Below, piece after piece: positions 25,987 to 37,870 of a DNA stretch of 64,000 nucleotides (the stretch's first letter is position 1; the number at the start of each line of letters is the position of its first letter). A model generated the notes under the pieces. It had not been told where the DNA came from. It did not search any database and saw only the letters and a list, made by a program, of their open reading frames with translations. Location: positions 534,598 to 598,597 of the forward strand of contig OZ023211.1 of assembly GCA_963995525.1 (NCBI GenBank), given 5' to 3'. A program made the translations under genes and the position numbers. This DNA is from Escarpia spicata (lineage: Eukaryota > Annelida > Polychaeta > Sabellida > Siboglinidae).

Positions 25987-26817
25987 ATTGGGCAAGAAGT
26001 AATGATGCTGCAACATTATGTCTGCCAGTGTTGTCAGCATGTATAAGTCATATGGTCAAGTGACAACACTTCAGGCACTGCCAGGCAGTTACATTGTATG
26101 TGTGCTTAGAACAAAGAACTGAGCACAATTTAACACATGACTTGAATGTCACATGAGACCAGTCTACAGCTGTTCACAATGACAGGGGCAGTGCTGGCTT
26201 CGAAATGGATATCTGTGGTTGTTCAAAGTCTAAATCTGATCAGATGTAGTTACAGTCACCCTTCTTGTCTTCATCTGTGTCAACTCTCATGTCACATGTG
26301 ACTGGTGTTTTTCACTGCAAGCGAAGCTGGCTATGTTAATGTGTGGCTGCTTGAACATTGTTGTATTAATTTCTAAGGATTTTTTAAAATTATTTGGGAA
26401 ATAATAAACATTGATGCAATGTCAAATATATAATCCATACACACATGAGACATATTTATGAATGATTTAGACAATATTCCTTGCGTGTTTGGTTGACTTC
26501 CTCTGTTTAGAAATGACAGAATATATCAGATTTTTTTGAAAACTTTTGTTTTAGTGAACTAGCTAAAGTAAAACTGTTTTGAATATATCTTTGGGAAAAA
26601 AATAGTTTGGTCAAAATAATAACTGCAAAAAGGATTAACATGACTGACCATTTCTCAAAACCATTGAATGTTTCTCGGATTTCTTATGGTGCCATTGTCT
26701 AACTTTTTAAAATTATAGCTAATATTGTTTCAAGCAGCTAAGTGGGACCATTTCACTGTATACTTTTATTAATTACACTTTTAAATGATTGCACTGTGTA
26801 CTTGTCTATACTTCCAG

Positions 26818-27046
26818 GGCCATTGCTGAGCCAGCGCTATCACCGACCGTTAATCATACACTGGCGACGTCCGCCTTCGCGTCAACGTTTCACCGTCTCT
26901 GAGCAGCTACAAAGCACGTTTATGAAGTACACTGGCGAGTGTGACAGTGCACACAATTGGAGGTATAGGGGGATCCATCGCAAACGACACAAACACAACT
27001 GCAACGACGACGACACTGACTCGGTGTCCCAACACGACCGTATGCA
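26818..27046 (+). other. eIF5 5' UTR (probable exon part)
   Basis: TTGTCTATACTTCCAG at 26,802-26,817 is a good 3' splice site just before a CG-richer, ATG-poor stretch that leads directly into the eIF5 start. I infer a leader exon starting at 26,818, with the first non-coding exon and promoter upstream and unrecognised. Alternatively transcription starts within this stretch. Confidence 0.45.
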
Positions 27047-27116
27047 ATGGGCAGCTGTAACGTTAACAGAAATGTGTCCGACCAGTTCAACCGCTATACG
27101 ATGCCACGGATCATAG
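26922..27116 (+). promoter_or_regulatory. Overlapping upstream ORF in the eIF5 leader
   Basis: The first ATG of the inferred leader exon (26,922; context TTT before and A after, i.e. poor) opens a 64-codon ORF out of frame with eIF5. It ends at TAG 27,114-27,116, 70 nt inside the eIF5 coding sequence. A second ATG at 27,042 is in the same uORF frame. The eIF5 ATG at 27,047 has G at -3 and G at +4, a strong context. Vertebrate eIF5 mRNAs are known to be autoregulated through upstream ORFs with weak start codons; the same arrangement here suggests conserved feedback. Confidence 0.6.
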
Positions 27117-27121
27117 CCAAG
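27047..27121 (+). CDS. EIF5: eIF5 coding exon 1 (residues 1-25)
   Basis: Encodes [18 protein letters not shown] and ends MPRIIAK at the donor AAG|GTACGC, phase 0. Contains the arginine-finger region that stimulates GTP hydrolysis by eIF2. Confidence 0.93.
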
Positions 27122-30100
27122 GTACGCCCCCACATGTCCAGTTTGTGTGTGCATCATTCCGTGTCGGATCAACCAATCGTCAAAAAGATGCTGGCAAAGA
27201 ATTTACTTCATTGTCAACCAACGATTAAGTGATCATGTTTGAGCACTTGTGACAAAAACAAGAGCTTTTCTCCAGGAGAAACTTTGGCAAACCACTCTCC
27301 CGGAAAAAGTAGACACTGTGGGAAACAGTTTAAAAAAAATTAAATAATGTAATGGTGATAACTGCTGCCCCTGGTTGGTTACTCCATGGGTGGGTGTAAT
27401 GGTGATAACTGCTGCCCCTGGTTGGTTACTCCATGGGTGGGTGTAATGGTGATAACTGCTGCCCCTGGTTGGTTGCTCCATGGGTGGGTGTAATGGTGAT
27501 AACTGCTGCCCCTGGTTGGTTACTCCATGGGTGGGTGTAATGGTGATAACTGCTGCCCTTGGTTGGTTGGTCCATGGGTGGGTGTAATGGTGATAACTGC
27601 TGCCCTTGGTTGGTTGCTCCATGGGTGGGTGTAATGGTTATAACTGCTGCCCTTGGTTGGTTGCTCCATGGGTGGGTGTAATGGTGATAACTGCTGCCCT
27701 TGGTTGGTTACTCCATGGGTGGGTGTAATGGTGATAACTGCTGCCCTTGGTTGGTTGCTCCATGGGTGGGTGTAATGGTGATAACTGCTGCCCTTGGTTG
27801 GTTGCTCCATGGGTGGGTGTAATGGTTATAACTGCTGCCCTTGGTTGGTTACTCCATGGGTGGGTGTAATGTTGATAACTGCTGCCATTGGTTGGTTGCT
27901 CCATGGGTGGGTGTAATGGTGATAACTGCTGCCCTTGGTTGGTTGCGCCATGGGTGGGTGTAATGATGATAACTGCTGCCCTTGGTTGGTTACTCCATGG
28001 GTGGGTGTAATGGTGATAACTGCTGCCCTTGGTTGGTTGCTCCATGGGTGGGTGTAATGGTGATAACTGCTGCCCTTGGTTGGTTGCTCCATGGGTGGGT
28101 GTAATGATGATAACTGCTGCCCTTGGTTGGTTGCTCCATGGGTGGATGTAATGATGATAACTGCTGCCCTTGGTTGGTTTCTCCATGGGTGTGTGTAATG
28201 GTGATAACTGCTGCCCTTGGTTGGTTGCTCCATGGGTGGGTGTAATGGTGATAACTGCTGCCCTTGGTTGGTTGCTCCATGGGTGGGTGTGAGCCAGTTA
28301 AGAATAATATACATTTATGAATATCAAGTACATTTGTGAATATTAAATATGTCAAAGTAAACCCCATATTTTGTGAGCCAACAGATATTTTTTCTGAAGC
28401 AGCCAAGGAGCTCCTTTGACCTATATTTAACTCGTAAGAATAGTTAATACATTCTTTAATGTAAATGCCAGCCTGGGGAGCTCGTTCGTTATGAGCAAAA
28501 TGTGTTCTGGTAAGCAACATGAATCTGACCAGTCTACAACCATTGCAGGTAGTTTTGTCCCCACAATCATATAGTTATGACAAGAGTAATAATTCTTCTG
28601 AAGGAGGATTTCCATTGAGGAAAGACTGAAGTGTGTGAAATTGTGTTGTAGGTCGAAGGCAAAGGTAATGGGATTAAGACTGTGATCGCTAATATGTCGG
28701 AGGTCGCCAAAGCTCTGCAGAGGCCTCCAACATGTAAGTAGTGGGTTGGTTCTAGGGCGGTAGATTCTCACGAGAGCATGATTGATGGTGTTCTGGCAAA
28801 CGATGTGTCCCGCAGAATGAGACACACGGCTGATTGCTTGTTGTCTCGGGACTGAAGGAGGATAAAAGGTTGAAAAACTAACTGTAATAGATCTCTTTCA
28901 TGCAGCAACCTAGAGGAATTTGTTATATTGTTCACAGCCAACACCTTATGGTGATAGTCCTGTAGATTGTAACCTCCAGAGCCAAGCTTGGTCACATTTA
29001 CGCCAACATTGTGTAATCCACTTTGGTGCAGAAGCCATTTTATAAAACATTTTTGCTGGTAAAGTTTTGCATAGGAAGAACTTGTTATACTGTGTAATCT
29101 ATGTTTAAAGCTAGGAGCTACTAACATCATATTAACATGTGGTTTAGGTACAACACAGCAATCGTGCAAAAAGCACTCTTAAATATATTTGTCACTGATA
29201 TTTCCCCTGATGTTTTCACTTGTCTATCATAATCACTTGGAGTGAATCTATAAACAAGAGTGTATCACTTTTAGGGCAGAACAGAGTATTGCATTGAATG
29301 GATTCCATATACAACAGTGATGGACACGGACCAAACTCATCTGCAGAAAACTGTTTAAATACACCACAGTGGATTAGATATTTCAAGCAACAAATTGATA
29401 AGATATTTTGGGAAAATTGTCAGTAAGTTTTGTTGCTGATAGCTTTGGCTTTTGCAGTAGAAATTATATATGTTGATATGATGAGAATACGTACGGATTC
29501 CCCTACATTAGCTCTAGATGGGCTATGGTGAGAATGTATTTTCTGATCATCAAAGTGCTAGTGAATTAAATGTTTACTTTTTCATTAGTCCACCCACAGT
29601 GTATTGTAGCTTGAGGGTAATGTTGTGTTATGATTACGTTTGTAGACCCAACAAAATACTTTGGCTGCGAGCTGGGAGCTCAAACTCAGTTTGACCACAA
29701 GAATGAACGCTACATTGTCAACGGCGCACACAATGCTGACAAGCTGCAGGACCTGCTTGACGGATTCATCCGCAAGTTTGTCCTCTGTCCAAGGTGTGAC
29801 AACCCAGAAACTACTCTGGTAAGCACTTGTTGTTTTACGTGAACATGCAAGTCACAATTTGGTGGTTATGTCTCTGTATTGCCTATTAATAGAAACGGGA
29901 AGCACTTCATAACTTTCTGCTGTTCCACAATAATTGTGGATACAATAAAAATCGTGTATATACCATAATGTTATTGTGGAAATAAAATTTATTTTCTTGT
30001 ATTTTCATGGCTATGAAGTTATAATTTAATTGTAGTGAGAAATGTCCTACCATTTAGAAATGTATTGAGTCTGTTATAGATATCATCTGCTAAGTTGGAG

Positions 30101-33100
30101 ACAGGCTCTTGGTGAAGAAATTAGATGGAGAATATGGCAGTGGATTAATTTAGTTGTTGCTCTGTCCCTCTTGTGCGTGGCTGGTGATCGCATTACATGG
30201 GGACCAGTTGCCACAGACACACAGTGTGTTCCTCTTGTGTTGCAGTCTATCCAGGCCAAGAAGGGCATGATACTTCAGCGGTGTCTTGCCTGTGGCCACA
30301 TTAGCAACATTGACATGCGCCACAAGCTGACAACATTCATTCTGAAGAACCCACCAGATCAGGTCGGTGCAACAGCTGGGTGAAGTAGACTCGCTTTGTG
30401 GTCACATTCGTAATACAGTCAGTTATGATACAGCCACCTCGCAGTTATGGTACAGCCACCTCGCAGTTATGTTACAGCCACCTCGCAGTTATGATACAGC
30501 CACCTCGCAGTTATGATACAGCCACCTTGCAGTTATGGTACAGCCACCTCACAGTTATGATACAGCCACCTCGCAGTTATGTTACAGCCACCGCGCAGTT
30601 ATGATACAGCCATCTCGCAGTTATGATACAGCCACCTCGCAGTTATGTTACAGCCACCTCGCAGTTATGATACAGCCACCTTGCAGTTATGATACAGCCA
30701 CCTCGCAGTTATGATACAGCCACCTCGCAGTTATGGTACAGCCACCTCGCAGTTATGATTCAGCCACCTCGTAGTTATGATACAACCACCTCGCAGTTAT
30801 GGTACAGCCACCTCGCAGTTATGGTACAGCCACATCGCAGTTATGTTACAGCCACCTCGCAGTTATGTTACAGCCACCTCGCAGTTATGATACAGCCACC
30901 TTGTAGTTATGATACAGCCACCTTGCAGTTATGATACAGCCACCTCGCAGTTATGATACAGCCACCTCGCAGTTATGGTACAGCCACCTCGCAGTTATGG
31001 TACAGCCACCTCGCAGTTATGATACAGCCACCTCGCAGTTATGATACAGCCACCTCGCAGTTATGGTACAGCTACCTCGCAGTTATTGTACAGCCACCTC
31101 GCAGTTATGATTCAGCCACCTCGCAGTTATGATACAACCACCTCGCAGTTATAATTCAGCAACCTCCCAGTTATGATTCAGCAACCTCCCAGTTATGGTA
31201 CAGCAACCTCACAGTTATGATTAAATGTTATATTACCATTTCAATGATGATAAAACAGTTTTAACAGTGCCTAATTACATTTACCAGGTGGAATATAATT
31301 TATAGATTTAGTTATGTCGTAACGTTGCTGCCTCGCGCAGACCGCTGCAGTTAGCACCCGGTGCGAGACATGCATAATTCAGCTTCGAAAACTGGCAATT
31401 TATAGTTAAAATAAATGTTACATAGATACAACAACTCTTCTGAAATTTCATAAATATTCCGTTTATTAACCACCACCATAGATTTACCGGAGAGCCAGTT
31501 ACAAGTTTTGAAAATTGTCTATGATCTGGATTGGCAAACATTCGATGACTTGGAAGACTGCCAAGTCCACATGGATTAGGCGTAATAATGGTTAAAACTA
31601 TATAATTATTTAAATAACAGGTAGCGATACAAAGTCTACTATTTACAAAGTTCATCAAATACGATCAGTGAGTGGAAGCAAGTTGTACATCGGCCAAATT
31701 GAACAATTTACGATTTTGTGAAATACAGCCTCGATCAATGATGACACACTAACAAAATTGCTACGCGTGATTGCTAACGAACTTCATTTACATTTGAATT
31801 TCCTCAAATAAAAAGTTTGCTATGTTGCATGCGTCACTATTTATTATAAATGTTCACTTGTCCACCGGATAACCATGTAGAGTTAAGTCATTTTACTTGT
31901 CCAGACAAACAGACAAGTGCTATTTTGAATGCTGCCTAAACGACATGCGCACGGATTGGAATGATATATTTTTTTATATGTCATTGATACCCATGCGTCC
32001 CGTGGGATGCAACGATTATTTTGCACGCATACATGTACTGTTTCTATGTGTATAGGCACAGGATCCTTCGTCTCCTAAACCCTTGTGTGTACATCCAGCC
32101 TTGGATTACACTAAAGTTGGGTGTTAACAGTTTTGTAAAGATACATTGCCAGGTTAAATATGTATAACCTGTATCCTCTGTAGATCATTCGTAGTAAATT
32201 TAGACGCAGGTGATAGATTTATTGATCTGTTGTTGAGTTGATATGATGAGAATGCATACGGATTCCCCTACACTAGCTCAACCTGAGCGATGGTGAGAAT
32301 GTATTTTCTGATCAAGATATAATACAACAAAATGCATAGATTTGCAAGATTTTGGAAAGCAAGAGTTCTTCAGAGTGTGTTTTATATTTAAACACATCTA
32401 TTCAAACAGCACCTGGAATTGTAAGGAAATCCTTGCATGTGTAGGTTCTTTCGAATGTCTTTCAAAGGAGCATTTGGGAGCAACTAGAATGTCCACCAGG
32501 ATAACCTGTGCAATATTTTACAATTCACATCTAGGGACAATCTATAAATGACGTAAGGAGAGGGGAAGGGTAACAATGGTTGTGTACACAAATGGAGGGG
32601 AAGCTAGATTACTGCATACTGGGGAAGGGGGTCAAACCTGGTGTATTCAGGAGAGAGGGGGAGGGTAACATTGATTGTGTACACAGATGGAGGGGAAGCT
32701 GGAATGATATATTTTTTTTATATGTCATTGATACCCATGCGTCCCGTGGGATGCAACGATTATTTTGCACGCATACATGTACTGTTTCTATGTGTATAGG
32801 CACAGGATCCTTCGTCTCGTAAACCCTTGTGTGTACATCCAGCCTTGGATTACACTAAAGTTGGGTGTTAACAGTTTTGTAAAGATACATTGCCAGGTTA
32901 AATATGTATAACCTGTATCCTCTGTAGATCATTCGTAGTAAATTTAGACTCAGGTGATAGATTTATTGATCTGTTGTTGAGTTGATATGATGAGAATGCA
33001 TACGGATTCCCCTACACTAGCTCAACCTGAGCGATGGTGAGAATGTATTTTCTGATCAAGATATAATACAACAAAATGCATAGATTTGCAAGATTTTGGA

Positions 33101-36100
33101 AAGCAAGAGTTCTTCAGAGTGTGTTTTATATTTAAACACATCTATTCAAACAGCACCTGGAATTGTAAGGAAATCCTTGCATGTGTAGGTTCTTTCGAAT
33201 GTCTTTCAAAGGAGCATTTGGGAGCAACTAGAATGTCCACCAGGATAACCTGTGCAATATTTTACAATTCACATCTAGGGACAATCTATAAATGACGTAA
33301 GGAGAGGGGAAGGGTAACAATGGTTGTGTACACAAATGGAGGGGAAGCTAGATTACTGCATACTGGGGAAGGGGGTCAAACCTGGTGTATTCAGGAGAGA
33401 GGGGGAGGGTAACATTGATTGTGTACACAGATGGAGGGGAAGCTGGAATGATATATTTTTTTATATGTCATTGATACCCATGCGTCCCGTGGGATGCAAC
33501 GATTATTTTGCACGCATACATGTACTGTTTCTATGTGTATAGCACAGGATCCTTCGTCTCGTAAACCCTTGTGTGTACATCCAGCCTTGGATTACACTAA
33601 AGTTGGGTGTTAACAGTTTTGTAAAGATACATTGCCAGGTTAAATATGTATAACCTGTATCCTCTGTAGATCATTCGTAGTAAATTTAGACTCAGGTGAT
33701 AGATTTATTGATCTGTTGTTGAGTTGATATGATGAGAATGCATACGGATTCCCCTACACTAGCTCAACCTGAGCGATGGTGAGAATGTATTTTCTGATCA
33801 AGATATAATACAACAAAATGCATAGATTTGCAAGATTTTGGAAAGCAAGAGTTCTTCAGAGTGTGTTTTATATTTAAACACATCTATTCAAACAGCACCT
33901 GGAATTGTAAGGAAATCCTTGCATGTGTAGGTTCTTTCGAATGTCTTTCAAAGGAGCATTTGGGAGCAACTAGAATGTCCACCAGGATAACCTGTGCAAT
34001 ATTTTACAATTCACATCTAGGGACAATCTATAAATGACGTAAGGAGAGGGGAAGGGTAACAATGGTTGTGTACACAAATGGAGGGGAAGCTAGATTACTG
34101 CATACTGGGGAAGGGGGTCAAACCTGGTGTATTCAGGAGAGAGGGGGAGGGTAACATTGATTGTGTACACAGATGGAGGGGAAGCTGGAATGATATATTT
34201 TTTTATATGTCATTGATACCCATACGTCCCGTGGGATGCAACGATTATTTTGCACGCATACATGTACTGTTTCTATGTGTATAGGCACAGGATCCTTCGT
34301 CTCCTAAACCCTTGTGTGTACATCCAGCCTTGGATTACACTAAAGTTGGGTGTTAACAGTTTTGTAAAGATACATTGCCAGGTTAAATATGTATAACCTG
34401 TATCCTCTGTAGATCATTCGTAGTAAATTTAGACGCAGGTGATAGATTTATTGATCTGTTGTTGAGTTGATATGATGAGAATGCATACGGATTCCCCTAC
34501 ACTAGCTCAACCTGAGCGATGGTGAGAATGTATTTTCTGATCAAGATATAATACAACAAAATGCATAGATTTGCAAGATTTTGGAAAGCAAGAGTTCTTC
34601 AGAGTGTGTTTTATATTTAAACACATCTATTCAAACAGCACCTGGAATTGTAAGGAAATCCTTGCATGTGTAGGTTCTTTCGAATGTCTTTCAAAGGAGC
34701 ATTTGGGAGCAACTAGAATGTCCACCAGGATAACCTGTGCAATATTTTACAATTCACATCTAGGGACAATCTATAAATGACGTAAGGAGAGGGGAAGGGT
34801 AACAATGGTTGTGTACACAAATGGAGGGGAAGCTAGATTACTGCATACTGGGGAAGGGGGTCAAACCTGGTGTATTCAGGAGAGAGGGGGAGGGTAACAT
34901 TGATTGTGTACACAGATGGAGGGGAAGCTGGAATTATATATATTTTTTTATGTCATTGATACCCATGCGTCCCGTGGGATGCAACGATTATTTTGCACGC
35001 ATACATGTACTGTTTCTATGTGTATAGGCACAGGATCCTTCGTCTCCTAAACCCTTGTGTGTACATCCAGCCTTGGATTACACTAAAGTTGGGTGTTAAC
35101 AGTTTTGTAAAGATACATTGCCAGGTTAAATATGTATAACCTGTATCCTCTGTAGATCATTCGTAGTAAATTTAGACGCAGGTGATAGATTTATTGATCT
35201 GTTGTTGAGTTGATATGATGAGAATGCATACGGATTCCCCTACACTAGCTCAACCTGAGCGATGGTGAGAATGTATTTTCTGATCAAGATATAATACAAC
35301 AAAATGCATAGATTTGCAAGATTTTGGAAAGCAAGAGTTCTTCAGAGTGTGTTTTATATTTAAACACATCTATTCAAACAGCACCTGGAATTGTAAGGAA
35401 ATCCTTGCATGTGTAGGTTCTTTCGAATGTCTTTCAAAGGAGCATTTGGGAGCAACTAGAATGTCCACCAGGATAACCTGTGCAATATTTTACAATTCAC
35501 ATCTAGGGACAATCTATAAATGACGTAAGGAGAGGGGAAGGGTAACAATGGTTGTGTACACAAATGGAGGGGAAGCTAGATTACTGCATACTGGGGAAGG
35601 GGGTCAAAAATGATATATTCAGGAGATGGGGGGTTTCAGTGATTTTATTGCATGAATAATTTATAGATGAACAAAAGATGATCCCCTCTCAAGTCATTCA
35701 GACTGCGACGTGTGCACGTGTAGGGTGAGTGATACGTGTTGACTGTTGATGCAGGACCCGACAGCCATGACGCCTTCGAAGAAGGACAAGAAGGTTGGGA
35801 AGAAGGGGAAGTCAGGCAAGGAGAGTGAGGGAAGTCCTGAGGCAGGGGATGCTCCCCACGACAACACGGTCGCCCCCGAGACCAATATCAAGCCCCGCAA
35901 GGCCGTGAGTCACCCAGCGACATGTTCACACACTGCTTACAGTCTTGTACATGTTTTGTTGCAGTAGTAATGACAATATTACTCATGCAAAACAAGCTTT
36001 ATAATATACACTTTATATACAACTGATAGTGACATGTTGAGTTGATATGATGAGAATACATACGGATTCCCCTACATAGCTCAACCTGAGCCATGGTGAG

Positions 36101-37837
36101 AATGTATTTTCTGATCAAGACAATACAACACAAGACATTTTTCAGAATATTTATATATATACATATAATTTATATATATATATATTATTATATATATATA
36201 TATATAGTAGATATCCCATACAGAATCATCATATTTCAACATAAATTATGGCATGTGGCCCCTGTAAATATATGGGATATGTACGAATGAAGCTTTCCCC
36301 CGTGACCTGTGCCCCCCTGTTGCCAGGCAATAGATGACGATGATGAGGACTGGGGGGAGGACACGTCAGATCAGGCAGTACAGCAACGCATGCAGGAGCT
36401 CTCCTCTGCCGCCAAGACTCTCACCATCAACGACGACGTCGAGAAACCACAGCAGCAGCGAATCGACATCTTCTACGCCTTTGTCAAGGTGTGTCATACT
36501 TTGGTGTCGCAACAGCAAAGTCTGTACTAGATTTTCTAGTCTGGCAATTTGTTCTCATGGTGTAGATTAAGTTTTATTAGACAAATAATATTCCTGATGA
36601 TTAAAAACAGTGTTTCATTGCAAGTTGTAGAAATAAAGAATTAACTGTAATGGTTGTTTTGTTGAAAACATTGGCTTTTGCAGTAGACTTGATATGATGA
36701 GAACACATACGGATTCCCCTGCATTAGCTCTAGATGGGCTATGGTGAGGATGTATTTTCTGATCATCAAAGTGCATGGTATAAATGCTGTAAAGCTACAG
36801 TGTTAGTGGAAAGACAAGTTGTATGTATACCTGCAACTAACTGCTTACTTGATACGATCAAGCTGCAGTCTGGCTGCAATTAGAGACATTGGTTATTGGC
36901 TCATTACAACAAGGCACCAATCTGCTGCAAGATCTTGGACAGACTTATAAAGTAATAGAGACACAGAATTGCTTGTGATGATGTACATTCGATTGTTATA
37001 GAATTGGATTTATTGAAAAAGTATGTTCCACAACAATGTAATTTTGGTTCAGTTGGCTGCCTTGAACTAGTCCAGTGTGAGTCACACATGAACTCTACTG
37101 ACGGTCTGTCTGGTTTGAACTAGTCCAGTGCGAGTTGTCCGTGAACTCTGCGTGTGGTTTGTTGCGGCAGCTGAAGAAGGATGCTGACCAGCTGACCGGC
37201 AAGATGGAGAAGGACATAGTGACGGAGGCCGAGCGACTGGACGTCAAGGACAAGGCACCCCTCGTGCTTGCTGAACTCCTCTTTGACGAGAACATCATGC
37301 AGCAGATAAAGCGCTTCCGCACCCTCTTCCTCAGGGTACGTACCTGTCATCTCGCTATGTACCTGTCATCTCGCTATGTATCTGTCATCTCGCTATGTAC
37401 CTGTCATCATGCTATGTACCTGTCGTCTCGCTATGTACCTGTCGTCTCGCTATGTACCTGTCATCATGCTATGTACCTGTCATGCTATGTACCTGTCATC
37501 ATGCTACGTACCTATCGTCTTGCTATGTACCTGTCATTATGATACGTACCTGTCATCCAGCTTGTTGGGTGCTCAGAACAGACATGTGTTACTTTATTTA
37601 TTCAGCATTAAGGAGACATTTTTCAATACTATTTTAAAAGATGAGCAGTTGTGTCCTGTTAGAACACCTGTGATGCACAGGGTTGGCACGATTTTTCCAC
37701 CCTGGTAAATACCGGGCGGTAAATACCGGTAAAACCCGTCCTGGGAAAAACCCCAAATATTGGTAAAAACCAGGATAACTGGGAAAAACTCCTAAAAGGA
37801 TTATATTTGAAGAAATAAAAGTTACTGTACCATCACC

Positions 37838-37870
<33 letters not shown>

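Larger units (their letters stand above)
31958..35606 (+). repeat. ~743-bp tandem array in eIF5 intron 4, 4.9 copies
   Basis: Near-identical head-to-tail units begin (TGGAATGATATATTTTTTTA) at 31,958, 32,700, about 33,444, 34,187 and 34,930. The last is cut short near 35,606. Differences are a handful of substitutions and 1-2-nt indels. Each unit carries one complete type-B C/D snoRNA-like sequence. The repeated 69-72-codon ORFs in each unit are just the same unit read five times. The array plus the 22-bp minisatellite account for most of this 5.4-kb intron. Confidence 0.97.

Noticed and set aside
25453..26040. 195-codon minus-strand ORF of 18-residue repeats (SVQHVLINHCNL...)
   Set aside because: It is the 54-bp minisatellite read in an open frame; no start context, splice sites or family support.
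27233..28520. Overlapping 96-182-codon minus-strand ORFs ([16 protein letters not shown] repeats)
   Set aside because: Products of the 47-bp array, whose unit is not a multiple of 3 and so leaves every frame open in turn; it lies wholly in eIF5 intron 1.
32281..32288. ACCTGAGC in type-B snoRNA as a clear D' box
   Set aside because: Type-A copies lack CTGA at this place and the sequence just upstream is not conserved between types. It is more likely part of the GCTC/GAGC hairpin.
32342..35523. Five near-identical 69-72-codon ORFs that could suggest a conserved small protein
   Set aside because: They are conserved only because the whole 743-bp unit is duplicated; third-position bias cannot be seen and the frames lack resemblance to any family.
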